A DNA stretch of 64,000 bases from Epiperipatus broadwayi (GCA_028023455.1 JAQFVV010012508.1:1855877-1919876); one strand, 5' to 3'; shown: positions 43,440-54,694, counted from the stretch's first letter. Notes: generated from the sequence alone by a model not told the origin. Made by a program: numbers and translations.

Positions 43440-44140
43440 CATTTAAAAGTGACAAACTCTTCATATATAGTAAACATGTTTAGTTCCATTTACTAATTAA
43501 TTTACATATATATATGTCCATACATTATGCAAACTTATTTTTTAATGCATATTTTCTAGCATGTACAATCTATTTACGTCAGCCACCTAGTAATAAATAT
43601 GATTAATTAATTAGTTTTTTTTTATGTTAGAAATTATTATCTTTCATTTAATCTTAAATATAGGCTTTAAATTTAATAAAGATCAAACACGTTTAAGTCC
43701 TTGAAATACATATTTTTACCTCTTTCTATTAGTCACATAATTTTACTTATAACTAATGGCTCACATAGTTATTTTTTATTGCAGAGTAAAAACTAAAAAA
43801 CAAAAACATGAAAACCATTATGAACTGCATGGTGGCTAATCTGATAAGCTTTTCTGTGAAGAAATGCTAGAAAAACTTTTGCTATGGTAAATTAAGGTGA
43901 TTTTACTTTTTATAAGGATTTCCATTTTTATTGTTAAAAGGAAGTTGCCTTGACAACAATTTGAAATTGTTGATTGTTATTGATATTGTCTAAGTAGTGA
44001 CTGGTTTTTAATGATTTTTATAGATGTATGCATTCAGTGGGGTTGTTGCATTCATAATTATATCGCCATTGATTCATTTAATCATGATTAAAAATATCTA
44101 TATTAGAAATATTTAGAAATTAGTAAAAAAAAAAAAAAAA
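43440..44140. other. MED17 intron sequence with a block shared at 50385
   Basis: 43936-44030 (gccttgacaacaatt, gattgttattgatattgtct, gactggtttttaatga) recurs at 50401-50470. The rest is featureless. Confidence 0.5.
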
Positions 44141-44144
44141 TTAT

Positions 44145-44395
44145 TATATCCTCAGTGTTTTCCTGAAGGTTTGCAACGACGATATTTTAGTCGTACTTAC
44201 ATAATGGACTATTTCCATCATCTACTATTAAGTATACATTGTTCATATACTAACCTGTGTGCTATTACTAATAGCTGAATGAAATTGAAAAATTTAAAAT
44301 AGAGTTACATTTTTCTAAAGACATTCAATATTTAATATTATTAGGTCATGGGAATAGTCCATTAATAAATATAACTATTCTATCCTTTTCTCCAA
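44145..44395. repeat. Family D outer-arm foldback without tRNA head
   Basis: agtgttttcctgaaggtttg and ggactatttccatcatctac at the left, then tttctaaagacattcaatat and gggaatagtccattaataaa at the right. The hammerhead and tRNA-like head are missing, as if the centre were deleted. Confidence 0.65.
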
Positions 44396-44399
44396 TATA

Positions 44400-44720
44400 T
44401 ATTTTGCTTTTTTTATCATTAATTTTCATTATTTTATGAAAAAAATGCATATTTTCATATAATTTTAACATCACATTAAAAAGTATAGTATTTTCCCCCA
44501 ATTTTATTACCTTTTTGAGAAAATGAGTTTTTGTTAAGTAAAACTTTTTAGTCTCTTCTATTGAAAATGCATTCTTTTATAAATGTTTTTGCCTTTTATC
44601 TATTATATTTTTATTAATTATTTTTGTTTTAAATTAAAATGGATTAGAGGTATGAGTACATATCTCCAAAGTGATACTTATTGTGAAATGAATTATTGAT
44701 ATTTTTATGCACTGATGTTT
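44400..44720. other. No feature recognised
   Basis: AT-rich intron sequence. Confidence 0.4.
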
Positions 44721-44724
44721 ATTT

Positions 44725-45270
44725 AAACAGGCAAAACTCTCTATACGTATTGCTACTCAGTGCAAGCCAGAGTAATCAATGGATACCAGAAGACTTGTGC
44801 ATAAAATCCCCATCTAGTGCCTACTCATCCAATAACCCCAGACTAGTTTCTGGCTTGTGACCTTCATCAGTGAGGAGCCTTGGATCTGAGAGCACTGCAC
44901 CTAGATTTTAGGATCTAATGCAACCCTCCAGGAACCACCTTTTATCTCCACTTAACTACAAAACTATGAGTCTTAAATTGAAAACACTGTAATATTTTCA
45001 ATTCAAGCTCATTAGCTTATATAGTCATATAGGTCTGAATTCAGTTCAGTACCTATAAATTTTGGTGACTTTGGTTCTTTAATAACCATAGCCACCACTA
45101 TCCTATTAGGCAGGACTGGTTTTAAGCCAATAAACATCACACGATTACCATTTCCTATGCTTGCTCATATCTGTTATCAGTTATGAGCAATACATAGAGA
45201 GAGTTTTGCCTGTTTTGATGAACAGTTAAGAGCAAGCATAGGAAATGGTGATCATGTGATATTTATTTAA
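44725..45270. repeat. Family A repeat, left arm plus inner segment
   Basis: Starts caggcaaaactctctatacg. The hammerhead arm is on the minus strand, then the inner segment (aaaacactgtaatattttca, ccactatcctattagg) and the outer segment aaacatcac..cctatgcttgctca. A second gagagagttttgcctg lies at about 45199. Arrangement is a single long arm followed by a small outer palindrome. Confidence 0.8.
44835..44876 (-). ncRNA. Hammerhead ribozyme motif, family A
   Basis: Minus strand: TCCTCA, CTGATGA, GGT-CACAA-GCC (one G-U), GAAA, ACTAGT, C, TGGGGT. Core intact. The outermost stem I pair is weakened. Confidence 0.68.
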
Positions 45271-45279
45271 CTGGTTAAA

Positions 45280-45695
45280 TATGCTAAATTGTACATGGCC
45301 ATTCCATTCTAAAACAAATGAGCAATATTGATTTAAAACATATAAAACATATTTATATAGTATGATTTAAGATATACTGAAATTTAAATTATAGTAAAAG
45401 AATATATATATTTTCCTTAAACATTTTATTTTAACAAATTTTAATGACAATCTTAAGATCGATAACTAATCTTGATTTTAAGATATATGTCTACAAATGC
45501 AACAAACATTATAAACAATGATTAAAAAAAACATTGCAAAGAAGATAACTTAGCCAACATAATTATATATGCTTTCTTTGTTTACAAGGAAAATATCCCT
45601 GAATAAGATTAATATCATTGTTAATTGATGTTTTTTTTTTTACATTAAAGTTCCATCGATTAAATTTTAACACAAAGATGAATACTTACTTTGTT
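45280..45695. other. No feature recognised
   Basis: AT-rich intron sequence. Confidence 0.4.
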
Positions 45696-45945
45696 TTGTC
45701 GATTGATGAACGATCAGATGATTTTAAATAATCAATTGGCATACATGACAAAAATATTGGGCTGTTTTCTCATCCTTGGTGTTCGCCACGGGATGGCGTT
45801 GACGCTAATCGAAAACATATACATATAACAATTCCGGGGCTGGACCTAAATGATCGATTTGATCCAAAAAGATCTTATTTTTTTAGATTTGTAATAAAAT
45901 ATTCTACTAACTAATACTATTATATGATGTTAGTTTTTTCATTTT

Positions 45946-46462
45946 TGTTTATTAATCTTATCTTGTTTTTTGAGTTTGTGTGTGTGTGCTTTTTAAAGTT
46001 ACGGTGTTTTTCTAACTTCTTTTTTTTTTGGACTTTATGTGTCTTTTTAAAGTTACGGGTATTTTTTTTTTGCAAGAGTAAATCAATACTTTTATTCAAA
46101 AGCCAAACGTAATAAGTAAATGTTTATTAATCTTATCTTGTTTTTGAATTTGTGTGTGTGTCTTTAAAGTTACGGGGTTTTTTCTAATATTTTTTTTGGG
46201 GACTTTATGTGTGTCTTTTTAAAGTTACGATACCTTTTATTTGCAAGAGTAAATCAATCATTTGATTCAAAAGCAAGACGTAATAAGTCAATGTTTATTC
46301 ATCTTAGATCGTTTTTGAGTTTGTGTGTGTGTCTTTAAAGTTACGGGGCTATTTCTCTTTTTTTTTTTTGGACTTTATGTGTGTCTTTTTTTAAAGTTAC
46401 GATATTTTTGGTCAAGAGTAAAAATCAATTTTATTTTTATTAAAAAAGCAAGACGTAATTCT
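45946..46462. repeat. Tandem array, three units of 171-175 bp
   Basis: Units start tgtttattaatcttatcttg at 45946 and 46121, and tgtttattcatcttagatcg at 46292. Each contains gtgtgtgt, ctttaaagttacgg, actttatgtgt, a second aaagttacg, gcaagagtaaatcaat and aagacgtaat. Confidence 0.88.
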
Positions 46463-46503
46463 AAATCTATCAAAAGTAACGTCATTTATATACTACAATT
46501 TAG

Positions 46504-47030
46504 AATTGATACCCGACTACTATTAGTAAGGACCGTCATTGAAAGATACCCGACTAATTTCCGTTTTCTTTTTTTTTTGGGGACAGTAATGAATCAAAAA
46601 AGTGGGTTGTTTTTGTTAACTCTGTCTATATAAAAAGGATACCGTTATTGAAATACTAAATTTAAAAATGATAGCAGACTAATTTGCATTTCTTTTGACA
46701 GTAATTAATCAGAAAGTGGGTTTCTTTTTTTTTTTTTTGTTAAATCTTGTGTATATATATATATATAAAAAAAATACCGTAATTCAAATACTCCATTGAA
46801 AAAAACCAAACCCCGTTGAATTTGCTTTCTTTTTTTTTTAAGATAGTAATTAAGCAGGAATTGGGTTGTTTTTATTAGTGTGTAGATGTTGTTTTTGTTA
46901 GTATGTAGATATAAAAACTAATCTTATTTTGAAATAATAAATGTAACAAAAAAGAAAAATAATAATAATAATACCCGACTAATTTTCTTTTTTGGACAAG
47001 TAATTCCTAATTTAGACACTGGGTTGTTTT
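46504..47030. repeat. Second, looser tandem array (about 125-155-bp units)
   Basis: gatacccgactaattt (46548), gatagcagactaatttgc (46672), cgttgaatttgctttc (about 46815) and aatacccgactaatttt (46970) start related units. Each is followed by a T run, gacagtaatt-like sequence and gtgggttgttttt. Confidence 0.7.
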
Positions 47031-47379
47031 TGTTTGTGTGTATATATATATATATATAGCAAAAATTAACTTATCACGGACGAATTCTCGCGAAAACGGT
47101 ACTTTTTGCGTGATCCTTAATTTTTTTTTTCGTTCCACACCCTTAAAAGCAATTTTTGAGGGTTACCCATTTGTAATGGAATCTTCAGGACATTATTATT
47201 AAACGTACAACAGTAAAGTAAGTTACAACACATTAAAAAAAATAGACGTCTTATCAAATTTTAAAAAACTACGACTGCTTCAAATACACACACTCTCACA
47301 CGAAACTATAAAGAAAATAGATATTCTACTATTACGAGAAAATGATGAACAAAATCAACTACTACGGCAGCCAATCAAG

Positions 47380-47640
47380 GCATTTCTTTCTCTTTGCTTT
47401 TAGCATAGAAAAAAAAAAAGCCATAACCGGCAGCCGTTGGGAACTCTTTCTGTGTTTTATCATAGAAAGAAGTCTCATTTGTGTTGGCTTCTGTTGCCGA
47501 CACCGCCTCCGTCCAACATAACGTGAGGACTCTTTTCTGCGTTTATAACGTAGAAAATTTCCTCTTTTGTTGGGTGAAGGCCGGTGAAATGGTATATTTC
47601 TAAGAATTGACCTAGAAATAGCGACATCTCTAGGCGAACA
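47380..47640 (-). repeat. Series of four small TTTCT...AGAAA hairpins, about 75 nt apart
   Basis: On the minus strand: TTTTCTATGCTAAAAGCAAA with GAGAAA, CTTTCTATGATAAAACAC with AGAAAG, TTTTCTACG-TTATAAA-CGCAGAAAA and TTTCTA-loop-TAGAAA. The intervening sequences differ. Overlapping ORFs (47362-47658 and 47475-47699, minus) show no known domain. Confidence 0.45.
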
Positions 47641-47729
47641 CCAGGGATGAGAAAACAACCAAATATTGTTTCTGATAATTGGTTGTTTATTTGATCCACT
47701 GATTCAATGCAATCTCTTTCATGATTGCA

Positions 47730-48335
47730 TCTGAAGGTCTCTTATGACTATTGATATTCATTATGTTTAGTTTTTTAAAACAAATGAATGATAATTCATT
47801 TATCAATAATGCATTAAAATGTCACCTATTATAGTTTTATAAAAACAATGAAATATTTTTTAACATTTATATTTATTCTGGGGAAAAAATTTAAGATTTA
47901 AATATTTCATGTTTGTTAACCTTCAATGGCTACAAGCGGTATTTGACACGGCTATCAATTTTCAAAGGTTTGATTACATGTTATTTTTTTACACTAAACA
48001 TGTATCCATCTTTTCTAAACATGCCTATTTTGCGAAAATCAATTAGAAAGAATTTAGCTCACATAGTATAAATTTTATACCCCTCTTTTTAGATAGAGTG
48101 GCATCTCATACCACTTGTAGTCTAAACAGCTGTCAATTTTTTTGTATCTTTTGTAAATGATCCTCTTTTTTTACTTCTACTTTTTCAGACAAATATCATA
48201 AAACTTACTCTAATATAACAGTAATAATAAAAAGCAAATTTATTTCATTCTAATAATTGACTTTAAAAAAGCAATCAACTGAATCTAATTATGCAAAAGT
48301 AATTTTATTTCTCCATTTTTGCAATTTTATGATTA
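47730..48335. other. No feature recognised
   Basis: AT-rich intron sequence, no shared repeats. Confidence 0.4.
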
Positions 48336-48485
48336 ATAACTAAAACACAGGCTTAATATATACCATGTGTCTATATATGTAATATAGGGTATATGAGCAC
48401 AGACTTTCACATGACCCACCACTCTCCACTCTATCTACTAATACTGATACACTCAAGCACATATATGCTGAAAAGATAAATAATC

Positions 48486-48529
48486 ACCAATATACGTATT
48501 TCATGCTAAACCAGCAATCATCAGTTGGT
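48486..48529 (-). ncRNA. Hammerhead ribozyme motif, family B (core intact)
   Basis: Minus strand: ACCAA, CTGATGA, TGCT-GGTTT-AGCA stem II with a T-T opposition at its base, GAAA, self-complementary ATACGTAT, A (position 17), TTGGT. Stem I pairs perfectly over 5 bp. Matches CUGANGA...GAAA...UH at every core position. Confidence 0.75.
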
Positions 48530-49061
48530 CCAATTATCATCTCCCACACATATATACCATAAGTGCTCAGGTATATATTAAGATAGACAATCTTCATACT
48601 TTAATGGACTGGCTCCAATCTACTACACACTCCAATTCTTCAACCGTCCATCCAATTGAAAATCTGCTGATGAAAATCTGTAAATAGAGTGGCGAATGGT
48701 GGGTCATGTGAAAGTCTGTGCTCATATATCCTATATTACATATATAGACACATGGTATATATTAAGCCTGTGTTTCAGTTATTACATTGTAGAGATGTCT
48801 GCCCATCCTTGCATATGTATTTAATGGATTATGTCCTGTACATGTGGGGTTCAGATTGACCTTGGGTCAACATGGGTGTGACAAGAATCTCGGCCTCAGG
48901 GTGGCCTTCGAGCATCCCATCATCAGATTTTCAATTGGATGGACGGTTAAAGAGTTGGAGTGTGTAGTAGATTGGAGCCAGTCCATTAAAGTATAAAGAT
49001 TGTCTATCTTAATATATACCTGAGCACTTACGGTATATATGTGTGGGAGATGATAATCTGG

Positions 49062-49105
49062 ACCAACTGATGATTGCTAGTTTAGCATGAAATACGTATA
49101 TTGGT
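49062..49105 (+). ncRNA. Hammerhead ribozyme motif, family B (core intact)
   Basis: Plus strand: ACCAA, CTGATGA, TGCTA-GTT-TAGCA, GAAA, ATACGTAT, A, TTGGT. One base change in stem II relative to 48486-48529 keeps the stem paired. Confidence 0.75.
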
Positions 49106-49219
49106 GATTATGTATCTTTTCAGCATATATGTGCTTGAGTGTATCAGTGTTAGTAGATAGAGTGGAGAGTGGTGGGTCATGTGAAAGTCTGTGCTCGTAT
49201 ACCCTATATTACATATAAT

Positions 49220-50770
49220 TTTATGATTATATGTTTTTTAATATAAACATTTTAATACGTACTACAATTAATGCATATAATGAAAAAAGAAAATATCAAA
49301 TTTCAAATGTTATTTTCATAAAATTAATACTCTTTTTAGGAGTGAAATAAAATAGTGCTGGTGGTCTGAACATTTCTATATTGCATTGCAGCCGATGTGG
49401 GTTAACTAAAACTTAAATGTGATTGCTTTCATTTTGTTAATGATTGAAAAATTGAGCTTTGAATTGAATTCTCACGTTAGTATTCAAGAAAATCAAATGG
49501 AATATATAATCTATAATCTACTCCTTTTAGAGTGCAATTTTCATAAATCTGAATTTAACAAATTAATGCCATGAAGAAATGCAAAATAAATAAAAAAATA
49601 ACAGAAATATTATTTGACGAAATTTTTTATTTATATTCCTCCCTTTTTCTTCAGTTTTTAAAATTCTCTGTATTAAGCATTTCAAGAGAAAGCATGAAAT
49701 TAACTTTTTAAAATTATACATCAATAAATATAGCTGATGATATTAATTTGTTTTCTCATATGAATCATGAAATCATACACATAACAATTATTTCTGTATT
49801 TACGTGAACATTATCGCCTTATTTTATATTAACTAGTCACATGCCATTCCTTCTTATTCTTTTCGTAAACACAATGACATAAAAACAATTTCTATGCATA
49901 TGCATGTTTTATTGCCAATTACAATCACATCATTAACAATAAAAAAAACTATGTTCAACTCTCAACCAAATGAAATACATGAAAACCTAATTTAAATAAT
50001 TACCTATACACAATTATTCCTCAACAAATAAGGCAGCGTACCCTAGCCAATCAATGAGAGCTAGGATTAAAGTGCACTCAGGTGAGTGTAAAACTATTTC
50101 AGACAAAGAAAATAATAAAAATCTCTTCAGTTGCCGGCATTAAAAACATTTTGCTAATTTATTACAAATATAAACAAAGAGGAAAAAAATATTATATATA
50201 TTTGGTTTAATATATTAATCGTATTTTTGTTTACAATGGCCTTTATAAAATATGCTGAAACAGTCATTGAATTAACATTTTTTCAATATATATATATCAA
50301 TATTTTCAATCTCCATGATCAAGTGATCAAGTTACAAACTTTAGTATCTATATATTAGACCATTAATAAGGGTGGGATTCCATCCTTATTGTTAAAAGAT
50401 TGCCTTGACAACAATTAGAAATTACTGATTGTTATTGATATTGTCTACAAGTTGACTGGTTTTTAATGACATATAGTATTTGTCATTATCCAAAAATTTT
50501 GTCATTCATGAATATGTGTGTGTGTAGGGAGTGTATATATTTCAGAAACAATTAATATGTAAGCTGCAGCTTGCGATATATAAAGAAAAAATATTTTCTT
50601 TTTTTTTGTCCAATTGAATTGTGTTCAGCCTATCATTTTGGCATTTTTGCTTCATATGATCTTCCAATCAAAAGATTGTTATAAACTAAAAAAAAAATCT
50701 TTTGAATCATCTCTAATGTCTTAATAGAACTGATTAGAGCAAAATCCTAATTTTCATTCCACATATTCTT
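49220..50770. other. MED17 intron sequence with one shared block
   Basis: 50385-50480 repeats the block at 43936-44030. Nothing else recognised. A TG microsatellite lies near 50515. Confidence 0.45.
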
Positions 50771-50774
50771 GTAT

Positions 50775-51065
50775 ATAAACAAGGCAAAACTCTCCATACA
50801 GTAGTGCCACCCTGTGCCAACCAGAGTAATCAATGAATGCCAGAAAGCTTGTGCATAAAATCCCTATCTCACTGACGAAGGCCACAAGCCAGAAACTAGT
50901 CTAGGATATTGGATGAATAGGCATTAGATAGGGACTTTATGCACAAGCCTTCTGGCATCCATTGATTACTCTGGTTGGACTGGGTGGCACTACTGTATGG
51001 AGAGTTTTGGCTTATTTATAAACAATTATGTGCTAGTATAAGAGATGGTGATCATGTGATATTCT
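50775..51065. repeat. Family A foldback, short form
   Basis: aaggcaaaactctccatac at the left and gtatggagagttttggct at the right, with outer segment gtgctagtataagagatggt and gatcatgtgatatt. The left arm stops at ccctatctc and joins directly to the hammerhead, so most of the left hammerhead arm is deleted. Confidence 0.8.
50867..50906 (+). ncRNA. Hammerhead motif, family A (stem I damaged)
   Basis: CTCA, CTGACGA, GGC-CACAA-GCC, GAAA, ACTAGT, C, TAGGA. The core is intact, but stem I is cut short by the deletion joint. Confidence 0.55.
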
Positions 51066-51314
51066 CGTATGTATCAATAAACATATGTTCAATTGGAAAA
51101 ACACAAAAACATTGGATAGAGAAGAAAAGATACAAAGAAAAAAATTTAAAGAAGCTGCTCACATGACAATGGCAAACAATCCCATAAGTCAACCTAGTAT
51201 TACTATACATAATGTATGGAAATCACTAATCAACTTTGTTTAAAAAAAGTGGAGAAATCAGGAGGAACCTCATAGATAAGTATATGAAATTTCTACTGAG
51301 TGTTGCCTTTGGCA

Positions 51315-51400
51315 GGATGGCTCAGTTGGTTAGAGCGTTACCTTAAAATGCAATACTCAAGAATCTAAGGGTCCAGGTTTGATTCCCATGCTAGTACTGT
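51315..51400 (+). other. tRNA-like head of family D
   Basis: ggatggctcagttggttaga (A box), then ccaggtttgattcccatgct (B box). CCTTA and TAAGG can form the anticodon stem with a loop of about 20 nt, as in an intron-containing tRNA, but the acceptor stem does not close. Confidence 0.6.
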
Positions 51401-51417
51401 CACTGGCCAGGCCAGAA

Positions 51418-51461
51418 ACACCTGAAGAAGAGGGGAGAATAATATCTGTCAAAACGTTGTG
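51418..51461 (+). ncRNA. Hammerhead motif, family D
   Basis: CAC, CTGAAGA, AGAGG..., a mutated 3' stem II strand (atctgt), CAAAACGTT, GTG. Stem II and G12 have decayed. Confidence 0.4.
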
Positions 51462-51771
51462 CAATACTAACCTGTGTACTATTCCTAATAAATGAATGTA
51501 CTTGGAATATTTAAATAAAGTTAAATTTTTCTAAAGACCTTCAATATTCATATTAGATGATGGAAATAGTTCAATATATAAATACAACTAAAACCCTATC
51601 ATCACAAACCTTCAGGAAAACACTAGGATTAGGATCATTTGTATATTTAATAAATGATGGTTTGGAAAGGTTTTAGTTAAAAATAAAGCACTCGTTTATT
51701 AAATTTATGTCATAAAACCTGCAAAGTTTGTTGATTTGTCAAAATTTAACTCAAAATAAATTAATACTCAC

Positions 51772-51834
51772 CCTGATTTTATCTTTAGCTCCACAATGGC
51801 ACAAACCAATACTCAAGTGGATGCCTGGAAATAA
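51772..51834 (-). CDS. MED17: MED17: exon (63 nt)
   Basis: Acceptor GTTATTTAG, donor GTGAGT. Encodes LFPGIHLSIGLCHCGAKDKI and R. The (F)P...LSI.LCH motif matches MED17, between the VVG/KNQI block and the VLEH block. Both ends are phase 0. A second possible acceptor (TTTCCAG) 7 nt downstream would break the frame. Confidence 0.92.
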
Positions 51835-51839
51835 CTAAA

Positions 51840-52255
51840 TAACGAAAAAAACGGTAATTACAAAAGGAAAAAAAAAACAGCTAGTTTATACATTGTAACA
51901 ATGTGTATATATTTCAATATTTAATAGTTTGAAGAAAAAAAAAGTTGAAATAAAAAGAGAAGTCCTAATCATATTGGGAAAAAGGTTAAAATATTAATTA
52001 TAACATCTTTCTTTTCTTTGTTGTATTCTTCTATTTTAACATACAATTCTTTCAAAAGTACTTTTGATTAAAAGCACTTTTAATTAAAGGTTTATAATTA
52101 TTTGAAACAAATTTTGTACTGTATGTAATCAGGTTCTGGAGATTAAGATTCCAAACTGATTAAATAAACAATATATAACTAATTTCGATGTAATTAAAAT
52201 TGAAAAATAAGGGACTGAAAAAAATGTTACTAATCAAAAAATAAAGATCAAATGA
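51840..52255. other. No feature recognised
   Basis: AT-rich intron sequence. Confidence 0.4.
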
Positions 52256-52259
52256 ATTG

Positions 52260-53340
52260 ATAATGTGGATTACAGATTGAGCAAAGGGCAGAGTAGGTGG
52301 GTATAAATACTAAAATCGCCTATTGTTCAAGGTTGATATCCAGATAGATAGAAAAGATATTATTCAGAGAATTTTAGAGAAGAGAGAAAAAAAGGAAAGA
52401 ACAACAGCAACAGCAGAAAAGCCAATAAGCAAAAAAAGAAAGCCAGTTAATTGACCAAGGAGCCTGCATGCCTGATAAATGACTGAATCCAGCAGGATGA
52501 AACAATATTTATAGTCGAGTTGGTACCAAAAGCTGAGTGTTTGTTCTTTTGCCCATCTAGTGGGTACATTAACCAGATGCAGTGATATATATCTCTGACT
52601 TGCCTTTGCCTATCTTTATACCCGCCATGACCTAAATCTATGGAATCAAACCTAGCCGTGGTACACTAAACCTGGAGGAGGCGTTCAACATTCAAGAGAA
52701 GCCCATTATGACTCTGACAGGATCAGAAGACGGGGGTGATCAACCAAATGCTGTATTAAAACCCAGACACTACACAAAAATACTAGGTAAATATGTTTAA
52801 ACATCTTGATAAAACTTTTTAAATTTTGTTTCAAGAGTGAACTTTTAAAATTTATTTCTAGCTAGAACTGTTTAAATATCATTTCTACTTATTAATTTTT
52901 TTAAATATATGTAAATAACCATGTGTCTTAGAATGTTGTAAGTGGAATAAGTATTCATTTATTTTTTTATTTAAATGTTTCAAATGTTCTTTATGTTATA
53001 TATATATATTTAAGAATAATAAATATGTGTAAATCATTAGTGTGGTTTGCATTTCTCTCTCTCTTTATCTGAGAAAATAAATGGTCATATCAAGTTATTC
53101 TGCGATGCCGATCTCATGTTTAATAGCTACATGGGTCAAACTTCTTGAAGCGTGTTAATATCATGTCTTGGGGTCCAGTCTACGTATAGGATAACACTCT
53201 AGTGTTTAAACCCATTATAAATATCCCCATGAGATGTGGTATGTTCCTTGCAGCCAGAGAATTACCTCGGTCTGGAAAAGTGACCGTTGTTTTAATATTT
53301 TATTAAATCTCAGTCTGACTGGGGGTATGATTAATATGTA
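52260..53340 (+). other. LTR-like non-coding unit (tentative)
   Basis: GC is higher than in the flanks. A TATA box (ggtgggtataaatac, about 52300) is followed by a purine-rich stretch, non-coding sequence, and AATAAA signals near 53020 and 53075. Then tggggtccagtctacg appears, in the place where a primer-binding site could be. The layout recalls a solo LTR or short LTR element, but no terminal duplication was found. Confidence 0.3.
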
Positions 53341-53377
53341 AGTATTAACCATATTGTACTCCTCTGTTTAATATAAT

Positions 53378-53585
53378 AAGTAATATTTATTAAGGTAATA
53401 AACCTAAAGCATGTGCGGTTGAAAATGCGAAGGTAGGGACCTCTTTAGGTCTTAACCACAAGCTTACGCATTGGAAGAGAAAAGGGGAATGCGTAAGCTT
53501 GTAGTTAAGACCTGTAGAGGGCCCTACCATCGCATTTTCAACCGCACATGCTTTAGGTTTATGGCCTTAATAAATACTACTTACG
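53378..53585. repeat. Long palindrome
   Basis: aagtaatatttattaaggta and taataaatactacttacg pair, continuing through taaacctaaagcatgtgcgg and ccgcacatgctttaggttta, to a loop near 53478-53490. A single related end (agtaatatttactaaggc) occurs again at 53644. No hammerhead core. Confidence 0.85.
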
Positions 53586-53589
53586 TAAT

Positions 53590-54410
53590 CAATGTGCATT
53601 AAATAAATTTATAATAAGTAATTAGACTTAGAATAATTCATAAAGTAATATTTACTAAGGCTGTAACCTTATGAATAAGCAACTGAAAAAGGAAAGTTCA
53701 TTTATGAATCCCATTACAATATAAATTTTAAAGCCTCAAAATTTTCGATAAATCACTGCTTAAAGAGATTATGAATACCATCATTTATAATACACATAAT
53801 AATTTATATTATATTCCACTTTAATGCCATTCTTTTTATTCAAAAAATATCATACTGTTCGGTATTCTACTTGACACTATTTTATACTATAATAAATATT
53901 ATTAGTCTCAGTATTTAAGGTCCTTTATATTGACAATATAGCTATTGCAATTCATAAAAAATCAGGTGAAAATCATTGCTTAATAACAGAATTTTTATTT
54001 CTAATAAATTCTACATTTCTTATTTATTGGATAACTATAGCTACTAATATTTCTTCAAATAGCCAAAATAAATGTACAAATTTCAAAAATACAGTCCTAT
54101 TATATTTGACAAACTGTGTAAAAGAACACAAACCAATCTAAAGATTATAATTTAACAATTTATTACATCATCCTGACATCTTTTTACACGGGTATGAGAC
54201 CCAAACGCCAAAATCAAGGCTTGGAGAAAAGCCTGAACAGATTCAACATATACTGAAAAGTAATGAACATTAGGTGGCAGGTTCAAGTATCTAATGCAAT
54301 ATGTCGCAGTACCATTTACATAGGGTTACTCCACATCAAAAACAGAAATTAATCGAAATGATAGAATGACAATCATATAAAAACATTTTTAAAAACTTTC
54401 TCATTAATCA
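53590..54410. other. No feature recognised
   Basis: AT-rich intron sequence. Confidence 0.4.
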
Positions 54411-54414
54411 AGGA

Positions 54415-54690
54415 TAACACAGATGCTAAACTCTCCATACAGTAGCGCCATTCAGTGCAAGCTAGGTACAGATGCTCCCAGATCCAAGGCTTTTCACTGA
54501 TGAAAGCCCCAAGCTAGAAACTAGTCTGGTGATATTGGATGAGTAGGCATTAGACAGGGATTTTATGCACAAATCTTCCTTTATCCATTGATTACTCTGG
54601 CTTCCAGTGAATGGCGCTATTGTATGGAGAGTTTAGCCTCTATGTAATCAGCTTGGGTAAGCATAAAGAATGGTAATCATGTGATGTTTG
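54415..54690. repeat. Family A foldback, diverged short form
   Basis: aaactctccatacagtagcg and complement ctattgtatggagagttt. The outer segment gtaagcataaagaatggtaa, tcatgtgatgtttg follows. The left arm is reduced. Confidence 0.75.
54491..54532 (+). ncRNA. Hammerhead motif, family A (stem I weak)
   Basis: TTTTCA, CTGATGA, AGC-CCCA-AGCT, GAAA, ACTAGT, C, TGGTGA. Core intact. Stem II has compensating changes (GGC/GCC became AGC/GCT), while stem I has lost pairs. Confidence 0.6.
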
Positions 54691-54694
54691 GCAG

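Larger units (their letters stand above)
45700..47720. mobile_element. TIR-bounded element carrying two tandem-repeat arrays
   Basis: ggctgttttctcatccttgg then tgttcgcc at 45760-45788 faces ggcgaacaccagggatgaga then aaacaacc at about 47633-47660. The inverted match of about 35 bp extends loosely outward (gatca..aaataa). Between the ends are a 171-175-bp tandem array, a second array of 125-155-bp units, and a series of small hairpins. No transposase is visible, so it is non-autonomous. Confidence 0.55.
48340..49215. repeat. Family B foldback, largest copy
   Basis: A palindrome runs 48340-48785 (outer phrase aacacaggcttaatatatac and its complement). After a 120-bp spacer of different composition (48786-48905) comes a full plus-strand arm to 49215. 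The left arm has a minus-strand hammerhead and the far right arm a plus-strand one. Internal phrases are shared with 15690-16325 and 28260-28730. Confidence 0.82.
51230..51620 (+). repeat. Family D repeat with tRNA-like head and hammerhead
   Basis: Order: ggagaaatcaggaggaacct, tRNA-like head (51315-51400), hammerhead (51418-51461), outer segment (tctaaagaccttcaatattc, atgatggaaatagttc) and end caaaccttcaggaaaacac. This is one half of the double unit seen at 25490-26165. Confidence 0.75.

Noticed and set aside
47380-47640. CRISPR-like array of regularly spaced hairpins
   Set aside because: Only four diverged stems, no identical repeats, no cas genes, and the window is animal DNA.
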